This document shows positions 35,101 through 44,260 of a stretch of 56,382 bases of DNA, piece by piece. The notes under the pieces were generated by a model, which was not told the origin of the DNA, ran no database searches, and was given only the letters and a program-made list of their open reading frames with translations. The stretch is from Acidobacteriaceae bacterium (lineage in GTDB: Bacteria > Acidobacteriota > Terriglobia > Terriglobales > Acidobacteriaceae). The translations under genes were made by a program, and so were the position numbers. Each line of letters starts with the position of its first letter. Within the stretch, counting starts at the first letter, position 1. Location of the stretch: assembly GCA_003131315.1 (NCBI GenBank), contig PKUV01000177.1:1-56382 (forward strand). Reading direction: 5' to 3'.

Positions 35101-36521
35101 AGAGCCTTTTCCTGAAAATCTTCCTGTCCTTCTGGGCAGCCCAGGCGCTGTTCCTGGTGCTGGCCATTCTGGTGACGATTGCCTTGCGTCCGGCGCGGCA
35201 TGGGATCGAGAGCCAGGGTCCGCAAATTTTGGCGGAAGTGGTGAATGCGTACCAGAGCGGCGGAGAGCGCGGCGCCCACGACTATCTGGAAGAACTTTGG
35301 CACACGCAGCACGTGCGGGCATTCGTTTTTGATCCGTCGGGCCATGAACTCTCTGGACGGCCAGCGCCACCCTGGATCGAGGATGTCCGGCAGGGTGGTG
35401 CGTCTCAGGGCGGCCCACCGCACGGCGGCCTGCCACACCACCACGGTTGGATGGACAATCTGCTTCCCGACCGCATCATGCGGCAGGCACTGACACTGGA
35501 TGGAAAACGGTACACGATGGTGTTGGAGTTGCCGCCGGGACCGAGAGTATTTTTCGGGCCGCATGACATCCCGGGGCTGGGAATCGCGATCGCGGTCATT
35601 ACGTCGGGATTGATGTGCTACCTGCTGGCGTGGTCGATGACGAGTCCGGTGACGCGTCTTCGGAAGGCGGCGCAGAGCCTGGCGGCAGGTGACTTGAGCG
35701 CACGGACGGGCGCGCCAGCGAGTGGCCGACGCGACGAACTGACCGAGTTGATGCGTGATTTTGACCGCATGGCCGAACGGATCGAAGGATTGGTGGACTC
35801 GCAATCGCGGCTGCTGAAGGATGTTTCGCACGAACTGCGGTCTCCGCTGGCCAGGCTGAGTGTGGCGCTGGGGCTGGCGCGGCAGCGGGCCACGCCGGAA
35901 GTTGCGCCGGAACTCGAAAGCTCGCTGAACCGGATCGAACTGGAGGCCGACCGGCTGAATCAACTGATCGAGCGGCTGCTGACGATTTCGCGGCTGGAGT
36001 CGGGGACCGACGGCCTGCGAAACACCATGTTGTCACTACGGAAGTTGGTGGAGCAGGTGGCGCACGACGCCGAGTACGAAACTCCGGGGCGGGGCTGCCG
36101 CGTAACGACGCCGGCCGAGGCCGCGGATGAATTTCTGGTGGAAGCCGATCCCGACTTGCTGCGGAGCGCAGTGGAGAATGTGGTAAGGAACGCCACGCGG
36201 TATACTGCAGAAGGCACGACGGTGGAGGTGCGACTGGAGCGGCAGCAGGCCGTTAGTGGCGAAGAGATCGTGGTTCGCGTGCTTGATTCCGGCCCCGGCG
36301 TTCCAGACGAAGCGCTGCCAAAGATATTTGAGCCCTTTTATCGGCTGGACGATGCCCGCAACCGGCAGACCGGGGGAGCGGGTCTGGGCCTGTCGATCGC
36401 GGATCGGGCCATCAGGCTGCATGGCGGGCAACTTCGTGCATCCAACCGCAAAGAGGGTGGGTTAGAGGTTGAAATCCGGATTCCAGCTGCGCCTGGGTTT
36501 GCTCTTCCCGCTCATTCCTGA
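35097..36521 (+). CDS. Sensor histidine kinase, CpxA-like
   Basis: A 474-residue inner-membrane kinase. Membrane helix 10-30, periplasmic sensor 31-158, helix 159-180, HAMP 182-235, dimerisation domain with His245 in VSHELRSP, and an ATPase domain with N-box VENVVRNATRY, G1 DSGPGVP, F-box FEPFYRLDD and G2 GAGLGLSI. The periplasmic part has a His-rich stretch (PHGGLPHHHG, 108-117) that could bind metal. It is translationally coupled to the response regulator (ATGA). Together with the divergent Spy-like chaperone this forms an envelope-stress system by analogy with CpxPRA. Confidence 0.93.
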   Translation: MKSLFLKIFLSFWAAQALFLVLAILVTIALRPARHGIESQGPQILAEVVNAYQSGGERGAHDYLEELWHTQHVRAFVFDPSGHELSGRPAPPWIEDVRQGGASQGGPPHGGLPHHHGWMDNLLPDRIMRQALTLDGKRYTMVLELPPGPRVFFGPHDIPGLGIAIAVITSGLMCYLLAWSMTSPVTRLRKAAQSLAAGDLSARTGAPASGRRDELTELMRDFDRMAERIEGLVDSQSRLLKDVSHELRSPLARLSVALGLARQRATPEVAPELESSLNRIELEADRLNQLIERLLTISRLESGTDGLRNTMLSLRKLVEQVAHDAEYETPGRGCRVTTPAEAADEFLVEADPDLLRSAVENVVRNATRYTAEGTTVEVRLERQQAVSGEEIVVRVLDSGPGVPDEALPKIFEPFYRLDDARNRQTGGAGLGLSIADRAIRLHGGQLRASNRKEGGLEVEIRIPAAPGFALPAHS

Positions 36522-36652
36522 TACACAAATATATTTCAGCCACAAGCTTCAATCTCCGTGACGGCTGGCGGGACATCGCCTGCGGACGGGAAGCGGCTGA
36601 CCACCCCGATCGGCGAAAAACGCGCCGATTGGGAACCTCAGTGGGAGAACAG

Positions 36653-38038
36653 ATGTCGAAGAAAATAAGTTTAGTCGTTGCGCTCGTGGGCATGTGCGCC
36701 CTGAGTTTGTTTCTGCTCAGTTGTGGCAGTTCCTCGTCCCGGCCCTCGGGACTCCTGTACGTGCTGACCCAGGGCAGCAACGGGGTAGGGAACAACGTGA
36801 GCTCCTTTGCCATCGATTTGAATAGCGGGAACCTGTCGCTGGTCAATTCGAACGCCAGCACGTGCATACCGGCGGGCGGGTCGTGTGGACTTCCGCTGGA
36901 CATTTTGCTCGACCCGACGGGCGCGGCTGCTTTCGTTTTGAATCAGGGTATTCCCTCCGCGTCGGTGGCGCCGACCATCTACTCATATACCGTGAACTCC
37001 AATGGAAGCCTTGGAGCGCCGATACTCGCCCAGACGCTGACGAGCGGAGATACGCCCGTCGCGATGGCGCGCGATGCTGCAGGGCAGTTCCTGTTCGTGA
37101 TCGATCAGGGGTCCTACCCTTCGCCGGGATATCCGGCCCCTTCGCCGACAAATCCGACCTGTCCGCATGTCCCCACCAGTGCTACCGATGTGTGTCCGTC
37201 GATCTCGGTGTTTGCCATGCAGTCCGGCTCAACCAGTTTGACATTGGCAAGTGGAAGTCCGTTCTACCTAAGCAAAATTCCGTCCGCGCTTTCGGCCATT
37301 ACGTTTACTCCACCGGGCTTTACCACGGCCCAGGAGATCCTCTTCGTAACCAACAATCTCGACATTTGTACGGCCAACTGCGTTCTCCCCCCGCACAGTG
37401 ACAATACGGTGAGCGTGTATACCGTGAGCTCATCGGGCGTCCTGACCGAGCAACCGAATTCGCCTTATGCCGTTGCCGCGGTCGATCCAATCTCGGTGTT
37501 GGCGGTCAACACCTACCCGGCGGGAGAGAATACCGGCGGCCTGTTTGTGTATGTGGGGAATGAGGACGCGAATGGCGGCCATTTGTATCCGTTCCAGGTG
37601 TGCACGGTAGTGAATGCGGTATGCAAAACGCAGGATGTGGCCAACGCGCTGATGACTCCGCTGGAAACGTGTTCCCAAGGGATTTGCATTGACGTATCGG
37701 CAACCTCGGCGGGGCAGAACCCGGTTGCAATGCTGGTGGATCCGACGAATAGTTTTCTCTACGTTGTGAGCGAAGGCTCGAGCCAGGTTTTTGGATTTCG
37801 CATCGGCACGACGGCGGGCACGTTGACTGCGCTAAGCCCGGCGAACGAGTCCAGCCAAGGATCGCAGCCGGTGTCGATAGCGCTGCACCCGAGCGTGAAC
37901 AACACCGGTCAGTTTCTCTTCGTGTCGAACACATCGGGCAACATTGCGGGCTTTACGTTGAACACGACGAGCGGATCCATGAGCAGTCCGACCTCGACGG
38001 TCGCCCCGGCGACGCCGAGCGGGTTGGCGGTGCGGTAG
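36653..38038 (+). CDS. Lactonase-like beta-propeller lipoprotein
   Basis: A 461-residue lipoprotein: signal ending LFLLSC near residue 23, then a Ser-rich linker. The rest is a repeated beta-propeller of the YVTN/6-phosphogluconolactonase type, with recurring units such as GLLYVLTQGSNGVGNNVSSF, FLFVIDQGS, EILFVTNN, GLFVYVGNED and FLYVVSEGSSQVFGFRI. Catalytic ability is not evident; many such proteins are binding or scaffold proteins. The ATG at 36653 follows GGGAGAAC at good spacing, so the TTG at 36629 is rejected. Confidence 0.82.
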   Translation: MSKKISLVVALVGMCALSLFLLSCGSSSSRPSGLLYVLTQGSNGVGNNVSSFAIDLNSGNLSLVNSNASTCIPAGGSCGLPLDILLDPTGAAAFVLNQGIPSASVAPTIYSYTVNSNGSLGAPILAQTLTSGDTPVAMARDAAGQFLFVIDQGSYPSPGYPAPSPTNPTCPHVPTSATDVCPSISVFAMQSGSTSLTLASGSPFYLSKIPSALSAITFTPPGFTTAQEILFVTNNLDICTANCVLPPHSDNTVSVYTVSSSGVLTEQPNSPYAVAAVDPISVLAVNTYPAGENTGGLFVYVGNEDANGGHLYPFQVCTVVNAVCKTQDVANALMTPLETCSQGICIDVSATSAGQNPVAMLVDPTNSFLYVVSEGSSQVFGFRIGTTAGTLTALSPANESSQGSQPVSIALHPSVNNTGQFLFVSNTSGNIAGFTLNTTSGSMSSPTSTVAPATPSGLAVR

Positions 38039-38040
38039 AG

Positions 38041-38135
38041 GGCATTGAGTCATTGAATCATTTAGTCATTGAGGCATTGAAAACCCGCTGGGAACTTAGG
38101 TTTTCAATGATTCAATGGTTCAATGACTCAATGCC
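38041..38135. repeat. TCATTGAA-type octamer inverted repeat, copy E
   Basis: GGCATTGAG at 38041 pairs with CTCAATGCC ending at 38135; between them are five left units and four right units of the TCATTGAA type. It fills the gap between the convergent propeller lipoprotein and lptFG, starting two bases after the former's stop and ending seven before the latter's. Confidence 0.88.
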
Positions 38136-38142
38136 CCGATGG

Positions 38143-40539
38143 TTACGTTGGCATCCGAAGAATTAGATAGCCTCCGATGAATCCGAAGACCAGGTCTGGA
38201 GACCAGGCAGCGACCGCGGGCGGGAGCTGACTCAAATTGCCCATCGCTTCGAACAGGCCAGAGATCGTCCAATAGACAACGCCGATGCCGATGGCGGTCG
38301 CAACCCCTGCCACCGCGGAACGCTTGCCGGCGGAAAGCGCGAAGGGAATGGCGAGGATGGCCATCACCAGCGTGATCAGCGGGTAGGCAATCTTCTTTTG
38401 CAACTGCACGCGCAGACGCACCACGTCAAAGCCGCTCTGCTCGAGATCGTGAATGTAGCGGCGTAGTTCGTCGTAGCTCATTTCCGACGATTGTTTGATT
38501 TCCTTCTTGAAGTAGGCGGGCGCTTCCGCCAGTTCGGGATAGGTGGCCGCATCGAACTTATGGTAGCTCTCGATGGCGGAGCCGCTCAGGCTTCGCTCCC
38601 ACCCCTGCTCGTAAACCCACCGGCCCATGGAGCCCGACCAGTGTGCGCGGTCGGCGGTGATGCGGTGCGTGATCTGGAAGGTGTGCGGATCGAACTGGAA
38701 CACGGACACACCGCCGAAAACGTCGCGGTCGGGATCGAAGAACTGATAGTAATAAATATCGGAGTGCTGTCCGAAGATCCACTTGCGGTCGGGGCGAAGG
38801 TAGGTTTGCGCGGGTTTGCCCTTGATGCGGTTGCGGAGCGCGTCCTGACGCTTGTTGGTGTAGGGAAGGTAGAGCTGGTCAGAGAGAAAGAGCACGCCGG
38901 CGACCAGGGTGGAGGCGATCAGGACAGGGACGACGATGCGGTAAAGACTGATGCCGGTGGCCTTGATGGCGGTGATTTCGTTGGAGCGCTGCAGCAGGCC
39001 GAAGGTGACCAGCACCGCCAGCAGCATGCTGAGAGGCGTGGTGTTGTAAAGAAAATATGGCACTACGTTCAGCAGGTATTCGCCCACGGTGAGCGGCGAG
39101 ACCTGATTCCGCATGATGTCGCCCAGCAACTCGAACAGGGTGAACACCAGCAGCAGCATCAGGAAAGCGGCGACGATCATGGCGAGGTAGAGCGTAAAGT
39201 CGCGTAGCACATAATCGTCGAGGATGGTTGGGAAACGAAGATTGAACAAGCGCCTGCGCCTCGGCAGGCGGGGTATGATGCCTTCGCGAAGCGCCGGGCG
39301 AGACGCCTCACCGTTCAGTGGCAGCGCTGGCGCCGGCAGGCTGGGCTTCGAAGCTGTGGACCTCGAAGCCTTCAACCATGAAGCTCTGAACCAGGAGCGG
39401 AGTGCAGTCAGTTCGAGCGGGCGGCGTTCCGATTGCCAGAGCAGAAAAACTCCTCCGACAAGAAACGCGAAGTCGGCGAGCCAGACACCGGCGGCAGGAG
39501 AGAGGCGTCCCTGGCGCGCGAAAGAGACTCCGATCAAAGAAATCGAATAGTACAGAAAGACCAGCAGAATGGTCAGGACAAATCCGCTGGACTTGCCGCC
39601 TTTCTTCGACGAGAGGCCGAGGGGAATGCCGACCAGGGCAAGGACGAGGCAGGCGGTCGGTAGCGCGAGGCGGCGATGGTATTCGATCAGGTGCCAGCGG
39701 CGGGCGACGGGGTCGGCGGTTCGTGCGATGCGGAGGAGGTCCGCAACTTTGATCTCACCGAGTGATGTGGGTTCGTGTTCCTGACCGTTTGGTGGCGAGG
39801 GAATCCGGATGGGGATGTCAGTGGTCTGGAAGGTGGAGATCTGGTACTGGTCCGGATTCTTGGGATCGGTTTCGTGAGTGGAGCCGTTGGTGAGATGCAA
39901 GTCCAGGGTATCGGGCCCCTGGCTGACGAGCAGGCCTTCGCGCGCCAGGCTGATGCGGGGCGCGGATGGGGCAGTCAAATCGGCCAGGAACACGCCTTTC
40001 CAGAGGGCTCCGCCGGACATGGCCTTGACGTCTTGCACGTAGAGGATGATCTTCGGGAATCCCTCGTAAAACACGCGGGGCTGGACTTCGAAAGAAGCCT
40101 GAGAAGACTTGAGGCGGTCCTGGAGATGTCCGAGGGCAGCGAGCGAGCGGGGCGCCAGATAGACGCTGTTACCGAGAGCGAGCAACCATGCCACCACCAC
40201 GAAGAGTGAGATCACACGGAGGAAGGTCCACACGCCCATGCCGCTGGCGCGCATGGCGGTGATTTCGCTGTCCGCAGCCAGGCGGCTGAGTCCGATGAGG
40301 ATGCCGACGAGCACGCCCATGGGAATGGTGTAGGTGAGCGCGACGGGGACGGTGAAGAAAAAGATTTCTGCAACGCTGGGCAGTGGGGCGCTGTTGCGGA
40401 CCACGAGTTCGAGGATGCGGCCGAGATCGCGAGTGAAAAGAACGAAAGTGAAAACGGCCGCGCCGATCAAGGCGTGGGAGACGACTTCTCCCAGGATGTA
40501 GCGGGTGAGGATGCGCATCCGCAAAGGTGGTTGACTCAT
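38143..40539 (-). CDS. Fused LptF-LptG lipopolysaccharide export permease
   Basis: A 798-residue protein made of two YjgP/YjgQ permease halves that are separate proteins (LptF, LptG) in most Gram-negative bacteria. Half 1 (about 8-375) begins RILTRYILGEVVSHALIGAAVF with a periplasmic domain and ends LVFLYYSISLIG...AGVWLADFAFLVGG. A linker of low complexity (380-430) follows, then half 2 (430-795) beginning ILDDYVLRDFTLYLAMIVAAFLMLL, also with a periplasmic beta-jellyroll (YYYQFFDPDRDVFGGVSVFQF) and terminal helices. With LptB it would extract LPS from the inner membrane. The linker is partly written by tandem repeat DNA (39300-39400). Confidence 0.92.
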   Translation of the reverse strand: MSQPPLRMRILTRYILGEVVSHALIGAAVFTFVLFTRDLGRILELVVRNSAPLPSVAEIFFFTVPVALTYTIPMGVLVGILIGLSRLAADSEITAMRASGMGVWTFLRVISLFVVVAWLLALGNSVYLAPRSLAALGHLQDRLKSSQASFEVQPRVFYEGFPKIILYVQDVKAMSGGALWKGVFLADLTAPSAPRISLAREGLLVSQGPDTLDLHLTNGSTHETDPKNPDQYQISTFQTTDIPIRIPSPPNGQEHEPTSLGEIKVADLLRIARTADPVARRWHLIEYHRRLALPTACLVLALVGIPLGLSSKKGGKSSGFVLTILLVFLYYSISLIGVSFARQGRLSPAAGVWLADFAFLVGGVFLLWQSERRPLELTALRSWFRASWLKASRSTASKPSLPAPALPLNGEASRPALREGIIPRLPRRRRLFNLRFPTILDDYVLRDFTLYLAMIVAAFLMLLLVFTLFELLGDIMRNQVSPLTVGEYLLNVVPYFLYNTTPLSMLLAVLVTFGLLQRSNEITAIKATGISLYRIVVPVLIASTLVAGVLFLSDQLYLPYTNKRQDALRNRIKGKPAQTYLRPDRKWIFGQHSDIYYYQFFDPDRDVFGGVSVFQFDPHTFQITHRITADRAHWSGSMGRWVYEQGWERSLSGSAIESYHKFDAATYPELAEAPAYFKKEIKQSSEMSYDELRRYIHDLEQSGFDVVRLRVQLQKKIAYPLITLVMAILAIPFALSAGKRSAVAGVATAIGIGVVYWTISGLFEAMGNLSQLPPAVAAWSPDLVFGFIGGYLILRMPT

Positions 40540-40683
40540 TGCGAGTCTAGCATGAGAGCGGGAGCGCTGGGGTGGTGGAGGTGCTGGGTTTGCAATAGCT
40601 AGATTTGCAATGCGGGCAGTGTTCGTAGAGAATGCCCATTCGCTTAGCGAAGCTTGATTGCTAATTTTTTGGCCGGAGGAGAA

Positions 40684-42138
40684 ATGAATCTGCGTCGTGC
40701 AGTTGCATTGTCGGTGTGGTGGGCGATTCCGGTGCTGGCGTGGTCGCAGCAGCCGTCGGAAATGAAGCCGGTGACGGACCGGCTGGCAGCTTCGATTTAC
40801 AACGGGCCGTCGATGACAACATTAGGCGAACTCGCGGACGGCATCGGCGGGCGGTTGACGGCTTCGCCAGCCTATGTTCGCTCGACAGAATGGGCGGCGG
40901 CGAAGTTTCGGAGCTACGGGATCGAGAACGTGCGACTGGAGCCGTTCACGATCCCGGCGGGCTGGCAGCGAGGGACGGCGAGCGGGGCGATGCTGGCGCC
41001 TTTGGCGCGGCCGCTGAGCCTGGCATCGTTGGGGTGGGCGCCGTCAACGCCGGCGGGAGGAGTGCACGGCACGGTTGTGACGGTTGCAGACGTGGCGCCG
41101 GACGCGTTGCGATCCCGGGAAGACGAACTGCGGGGGAAGATTGTTTTTCTGGATACGGCGAAGATCATGGCGGAAGGCTACGGGAAGGCTTTGCCGAAGC
41201 TGGAGTCAGCATGGCCCACATTTCAGAAGGCGGGCGTGCTGGCGGTGATCATGCCGGATCGCGAGAAGAATAACGTCTTGAATGCGCACGACAGTCTGTG
41301 GGGTGCGAAGCTGGTTCCGCTGCCGGCCGCCGAGATCGGTATGGAAGACGCGAAGCTCATTCAGCGAGAACTGGAGCGCGGGCCCGTCACCATTCAATTG
41401 ACGATCGAGAACAAGACGTCGGGAGAGACGACCGTCAACAATGTTGTGGCGGAGATTCGGGGCAGCGAGCGTCCTGACGAGTGGATGCTGATCGGCGCGC
41501 ACCTGGATTCATGGGACTTCGGCACGGGCGCGCAGGACAACGGCACCGGTGCAATCAGCGTCCTCGAAATCGGTCGCGCCCTGATGTTGCTGGGGAAGGC
41601 GCCGCGGCGCAGCGTGCGGCTGGCGCTGTGGGGCGGAGAAGAACAGGGGCTGCTCGGATCGTATGCCTACACGCAGACGCACCAGAGCGAGTTGGACAAG
41701 TGCGTGGCCGTTCTGAATACCGATAATGGCGCGGGGCATCCTAAGGGATGGAAAGTGGAGGGCCGCGAGGATCTGAAAAAGGCGATGCAGCCCTGGAGCG
41801 ACGGCCTGTTGAAAGACTTGAACGGTGGCGATCTTTCGCTCGATACAACTTACGACACCGACCACGGTCCGTTCGTGTTGCAGGGAATTCCGGCGCTGGA
41901 TTTGTGGGTGGACATGTCGCACTATTTCGAAATCCATCACAAATCGAGCGACACGCTCGACAAAGTCGATGGGCTGGACTTCAAGGCCGGGGAGGCGATT
42001 GTGGCAGTGACCGCCTACGCCATCGCGCAAAGCGAAACGCCGATTGCTCCGCACATCGATCACCAGGCGGTGGGCGAAATCCTGAAGAAGGCGAAATTAG
42101 AGGGACTGCTGGAGCATGTGGGGGTGTGGAAACCCTGA
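40684..42138 (+). CDS. M28-family zinc metallopeptidase
   Basis: A 484-residue exported aminopeptidase or carboxypeptidase. Signal peptide 1-20 (VALSVWWAIPVLAWS). A PA-like inserted domain occupies about 100-230. The M28 catalytic domain has the zinc ligands: His-Asp in GAHLDSWDFGTGAQDNGTG, the Glu pair in WGGEEQGLLGS, Asp in NTDNGAG and a late His in HYFEIHHKSSDT. The ATG at 40684 has a strong GGAGGAGAA site just ahead; the upstream TTG at 40654 is rejected. Probably trims peptides in the periplasm or outside the cell. Confidence 0.92.
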   Translation: MNLRRAVALSVWWAIPVLAWSQQPSEMKPVTDRLAASIYNGPSMTTLGELADGIGGRLTASPAYVRSTEWAAAKFRSYGIENVRLEPFTIPAGWQRGTASGAMLAPLARPLSLASLGWAPSTPAGGVHGTVVTVADVAPDALRSREDELRGKIVFLDTAKIMAEGYGKALPKLESAWPTFQKAGVLAVIMPDREKNNVLNAHDSLWGAKLVPLPAAEIGMEDAKLIQRELERGPVTIQLTIENKTSGETTVNNVVAEIRGSERPDEWMLIGAHLDSWDFGTGAQDNGTGAISVLEIGRALMLLGKAPRRSVRLALWGGEEQGLLGSYAYTQTHQSELDKCVAVLNTDNGAGHPKGWKVEGREDLKKAMQPWSDGLLKDLNGGDLSLDTTYDTDHGPFVLQGIPALDLWVDMSHYFEIHHKSSDTLDKVDGLDFKAGEAIVAVTAYAIAQSETPIAPHIDHQAVGEILKKAKLEGLLEHVGVWKP

Positions 42139-42143
42139 GTGCA

Positions 42144-42169
42144 AGTTCTCAGTTGTCAGTTCTCAGTTA
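42144..42169. repeat. Heptamer direct repeat (TTCTCAG/TTGTCAG)
   Basis: Units TTCTCAG, TTGTCAG and TTCTCAG follow the M28 peptidase stop. A related sequence (ACTGAGAAC) occurs at 25-45 and at 22565-22580. Confidence 0.65.
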
Positions 42170-42208
42170 AACCGGCGGCTGCAGCTGATTCGCACTGCCC
42201 GTCTGCGG

Positions 42209-44146
42209 CTACGCTTTTCTCAGAAACAGCGCTCCCAGCGGAGGCAGCGTCAGTCGCAGCGAATACGGGCGGCCGTGGGTTTCTTCGGGGAGGGCCTCGG
42301 CGCCTCCCATGTTGCCGGAGCCGCTGCCGCCATATTCGCGGCCGTCGCTGTTGAGAAGTTCTTTCCAGTAGCCGCCCGTCGGCACGCCCACCATGTATCC
42401 CACTCTGGGGACGGGCGTGAAATTGCACGCGACGAGCATGGGGTTCTCGCCGTCCTTGCCTTTGCGCAGCAGCGAGATGACGCTGGCAGGGGCGTCATTG
42501 CAGTCCACCCATTCAAAACCCTTGGGATCGTTATCGAACCAATGCAGCGGAGATTCGCTGCGGTAGAGGCGATTGAGATGCTCGACCCAAGTCATGAGCC
42601 CACGATGCAGCGGATATTTCAGCACGTCCCAGTCGAGGCTGCGATCGTGCGACCACTCGCTAACCTGGCCGAACTCGCAGCCCATAAAGAGCAGTTTCTT
42701 GCCGGGCTGGGCGAACATGTAGGCCAAGAGCAGGCGCAGGTTGGCAAACCTCTGCCATTCGTCGCCGGGCATTTTGCCGATCAGGGAACCTTTTCCGTGC
42801 ACGACCTCGTCGTGGCTGAGCGGCAGCACGAAGTTTTCGTGGAACGAATAGAGCATGCGAAAGGTTAATTTGTTGTGGTGATACTGGCGATGAATCGGGT
42901 CCTGGCTGAAGTACTGGAGCGTGTCGTGCATCCAGCCCATGTCCCACTTCAGGCCGAAGCCCAGACCGCCAAGATGGGTGGGGCGCGAAACCATGGCGTA
43001 AGAGGTTGATTCTTCGGCGTAGGTCTGAATGTCGGGGTGCTCTTTGTAGGCTTCGAGGTTGAAGCGGCGCAGAAAGTCGATGGCTTCCAGGTTCTCGCGT
43101 CCGCCGAACTGGTTGGGAATCCATTCGCCCTCCTTGCGCGAGTAGTCGAGATAGAGCATGGAAGCGACGGCGTCAACGCGCAGGCCGTCGACATGATATT
43201 TGTCGAGCCAGAACATGGCGCTCGACATCAGGAAGCTGCGCACTTCGGAGCGGCCGTAGTTGAAGATCATCGTCTTCCAATCGGGATGGAAGCCCTGGCG
43301 CGAGTCGGAGTGCTCGAACAGGTGGGTGCCGTCGAAGAAGGAGAGGCCGTGGCCGTCGGAAGGGAAGTGCGACGGGACCCAGTCGAGAATGACGGCGATG
43401 TTGTGCTGGTGCAGGTAGTCCACCAGGTACATGAAATCCTGCGGCGTGCCGTAACGCGACGTGGGAGAGAAGTAGCCCGTGGTCTGATATCCCCAGGAAC
43501 CGTAGAAGGGATGCTCCATGATGGGGAGCAGTTCGACGTGAGTGAATCCCAGCTTATTCACGTGGTCGGCCAGGCGGGGCGCGATCTCGCGATAGGTGAG
43601 CGAACGGTTGTGCTCTTCGGGGAGGCGCATCCAGGAGCCGAGGTGAACCTCGTAGATGGACATGGGCGCGTGCAGCGAGTTGACGGCTGCGCGTTTTTCA
43701 AGAAAGGCCGCGTCGTTCCAGGTGTAGTCGAGATCCCAGACCACGGAAGCCGTGCGCGGCGGTTTCTCCGTGAAAAGTCCCACCGGGTCGGCTTTTTCAG
43801 TCTCGTGCCCGTGTTTATTGGAGCCGATATGGAACTTGTACAACGTGCCCTTGCCGACGCCGGGGATAAAGCCTTCCCAGATTCCCGACGAGCCGCGAGG
43901 TTGGAGTTGGTGGGATTGCGGGTTCCATCCATTGAAGCCGCCGATCACCGACACCTGGCGGGCGTTGGGAGCCCAGACGCTGAAGACAGTGCCCCTGGTT
44001 CCCGCGGATTCCACGAGGTGTGCGCCCATCTTCTCGTACATGCGATAGTGGCTGCCTTCGTTGAATAAATAAAAATCTTCGGCGGTCAGCAGGGAAACGT
44101 CGTCGCGGACCGGAGATGCTTCCTGCGTTGGAGGTTTCTGCGTCAT
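42209..44146 (-). CDS. glgB: 1,4-alpha-glucan branching enzyme
   Basis: A 645-residue GH13 enzyme that makes alpha-1,6 branches in glycogen. The N-terminal CBM48 domain (30-140) has FSVWAPNARQVSVIGGFNGW. The catalytic barrel has DWVPSHFPSD, nucleophile Asp in GLRVDAVASMLYLDY, acid Glu in YAEEST and Asp in LPLSHDEVVHGKGS. The C-terminal all-beta domain ends with LPPLGALFLRKA. Length is normal for the shorter GlgB type. No other glg gene lies in the window. ATG at 44146; a GC-rich palindrome and repeat fragments lie upstream. Confidence 0.96.
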   Translation of the reverse strand: MTQKPPTQEASPVRDDVSLLTAEDFYLFNEGSHYRMYEKMGAHLVESAGTRGTVFSVWAPNARQVSVIGGFNGWNPQSHQLQPRGSSGIWEGFIPGVGKGTLYKFHIGSNKHGHETEKADPVGLFTEKPPRTASVVWDLDYTWNDAAFLEKRAAVNSLHAPMSIYEVHLGSWMRLPEEHNRSLTYREIAPRLADHVNKLGFTHVELLPIMEHPFYGSWGYQTTGYFSPTSRYGTPQDFMYLVDYLHQHNIAVILDWVPSHFPSDGHGLSFFDGTHLFEHSDSRQGFHPDWKTMIFNYGRSEVRSFLMSSAMFWLDKYHVDGLRVDAVASMLYLDYSRKEGEWIPNQFGGRENLEAIDFLRRFNLEAYKEHPDIQTYAEESTSYAMVSRPTHLGGLGFGLKWDMGWMHDTLQYFSQDPIHRQYHHNKLTFRMLYSFHENFVLPLSHDEVVHGKGSLIGKMPGDEWQRFANLRLLLAYMFAQPGKKLLFMGCEFGQVSEWSHDRSLDWDVLKYPLHRGLMTWVEHLNRLYRSESPLHWFDNDPKGFEWVDCNDAPASVISLLRKGKDGENPMLVACNFTPVPRVGYMVGVPTGGYWKELLNSDGREYGGSGSGNMGGAEALPEETHGRPYSLRLTLPPLGALFLRKA

Positions 44147-44184
44147 AATTTTGCTTCCGGGCTAGTGTAGTCGAATTCCGAAGT

Positions 44185-44254
44185 GGAGGGACGGGCGTCT
44201 CGCGAGCCTGCCCTGAGCGAAGTCGAAGGGTCCAGCCGGGCGGGGACGCCCGGC
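44185..44254. repeat. GC-rich repeat cluster between glmU and glgB
   Basis: A fragment of the GGAGGGACGGGCGTCTCGC family, then CCTGAGCGAAGTCGAAGG (related to the 27-bp repeat), then AGCCGGGCG-GGGA-CGCCCGGCT (44232-44253). It fills the gap between the glmU stop and the glgB start. Confidence 0.75.
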
Positions 44255-44260
44255 TCTCCA

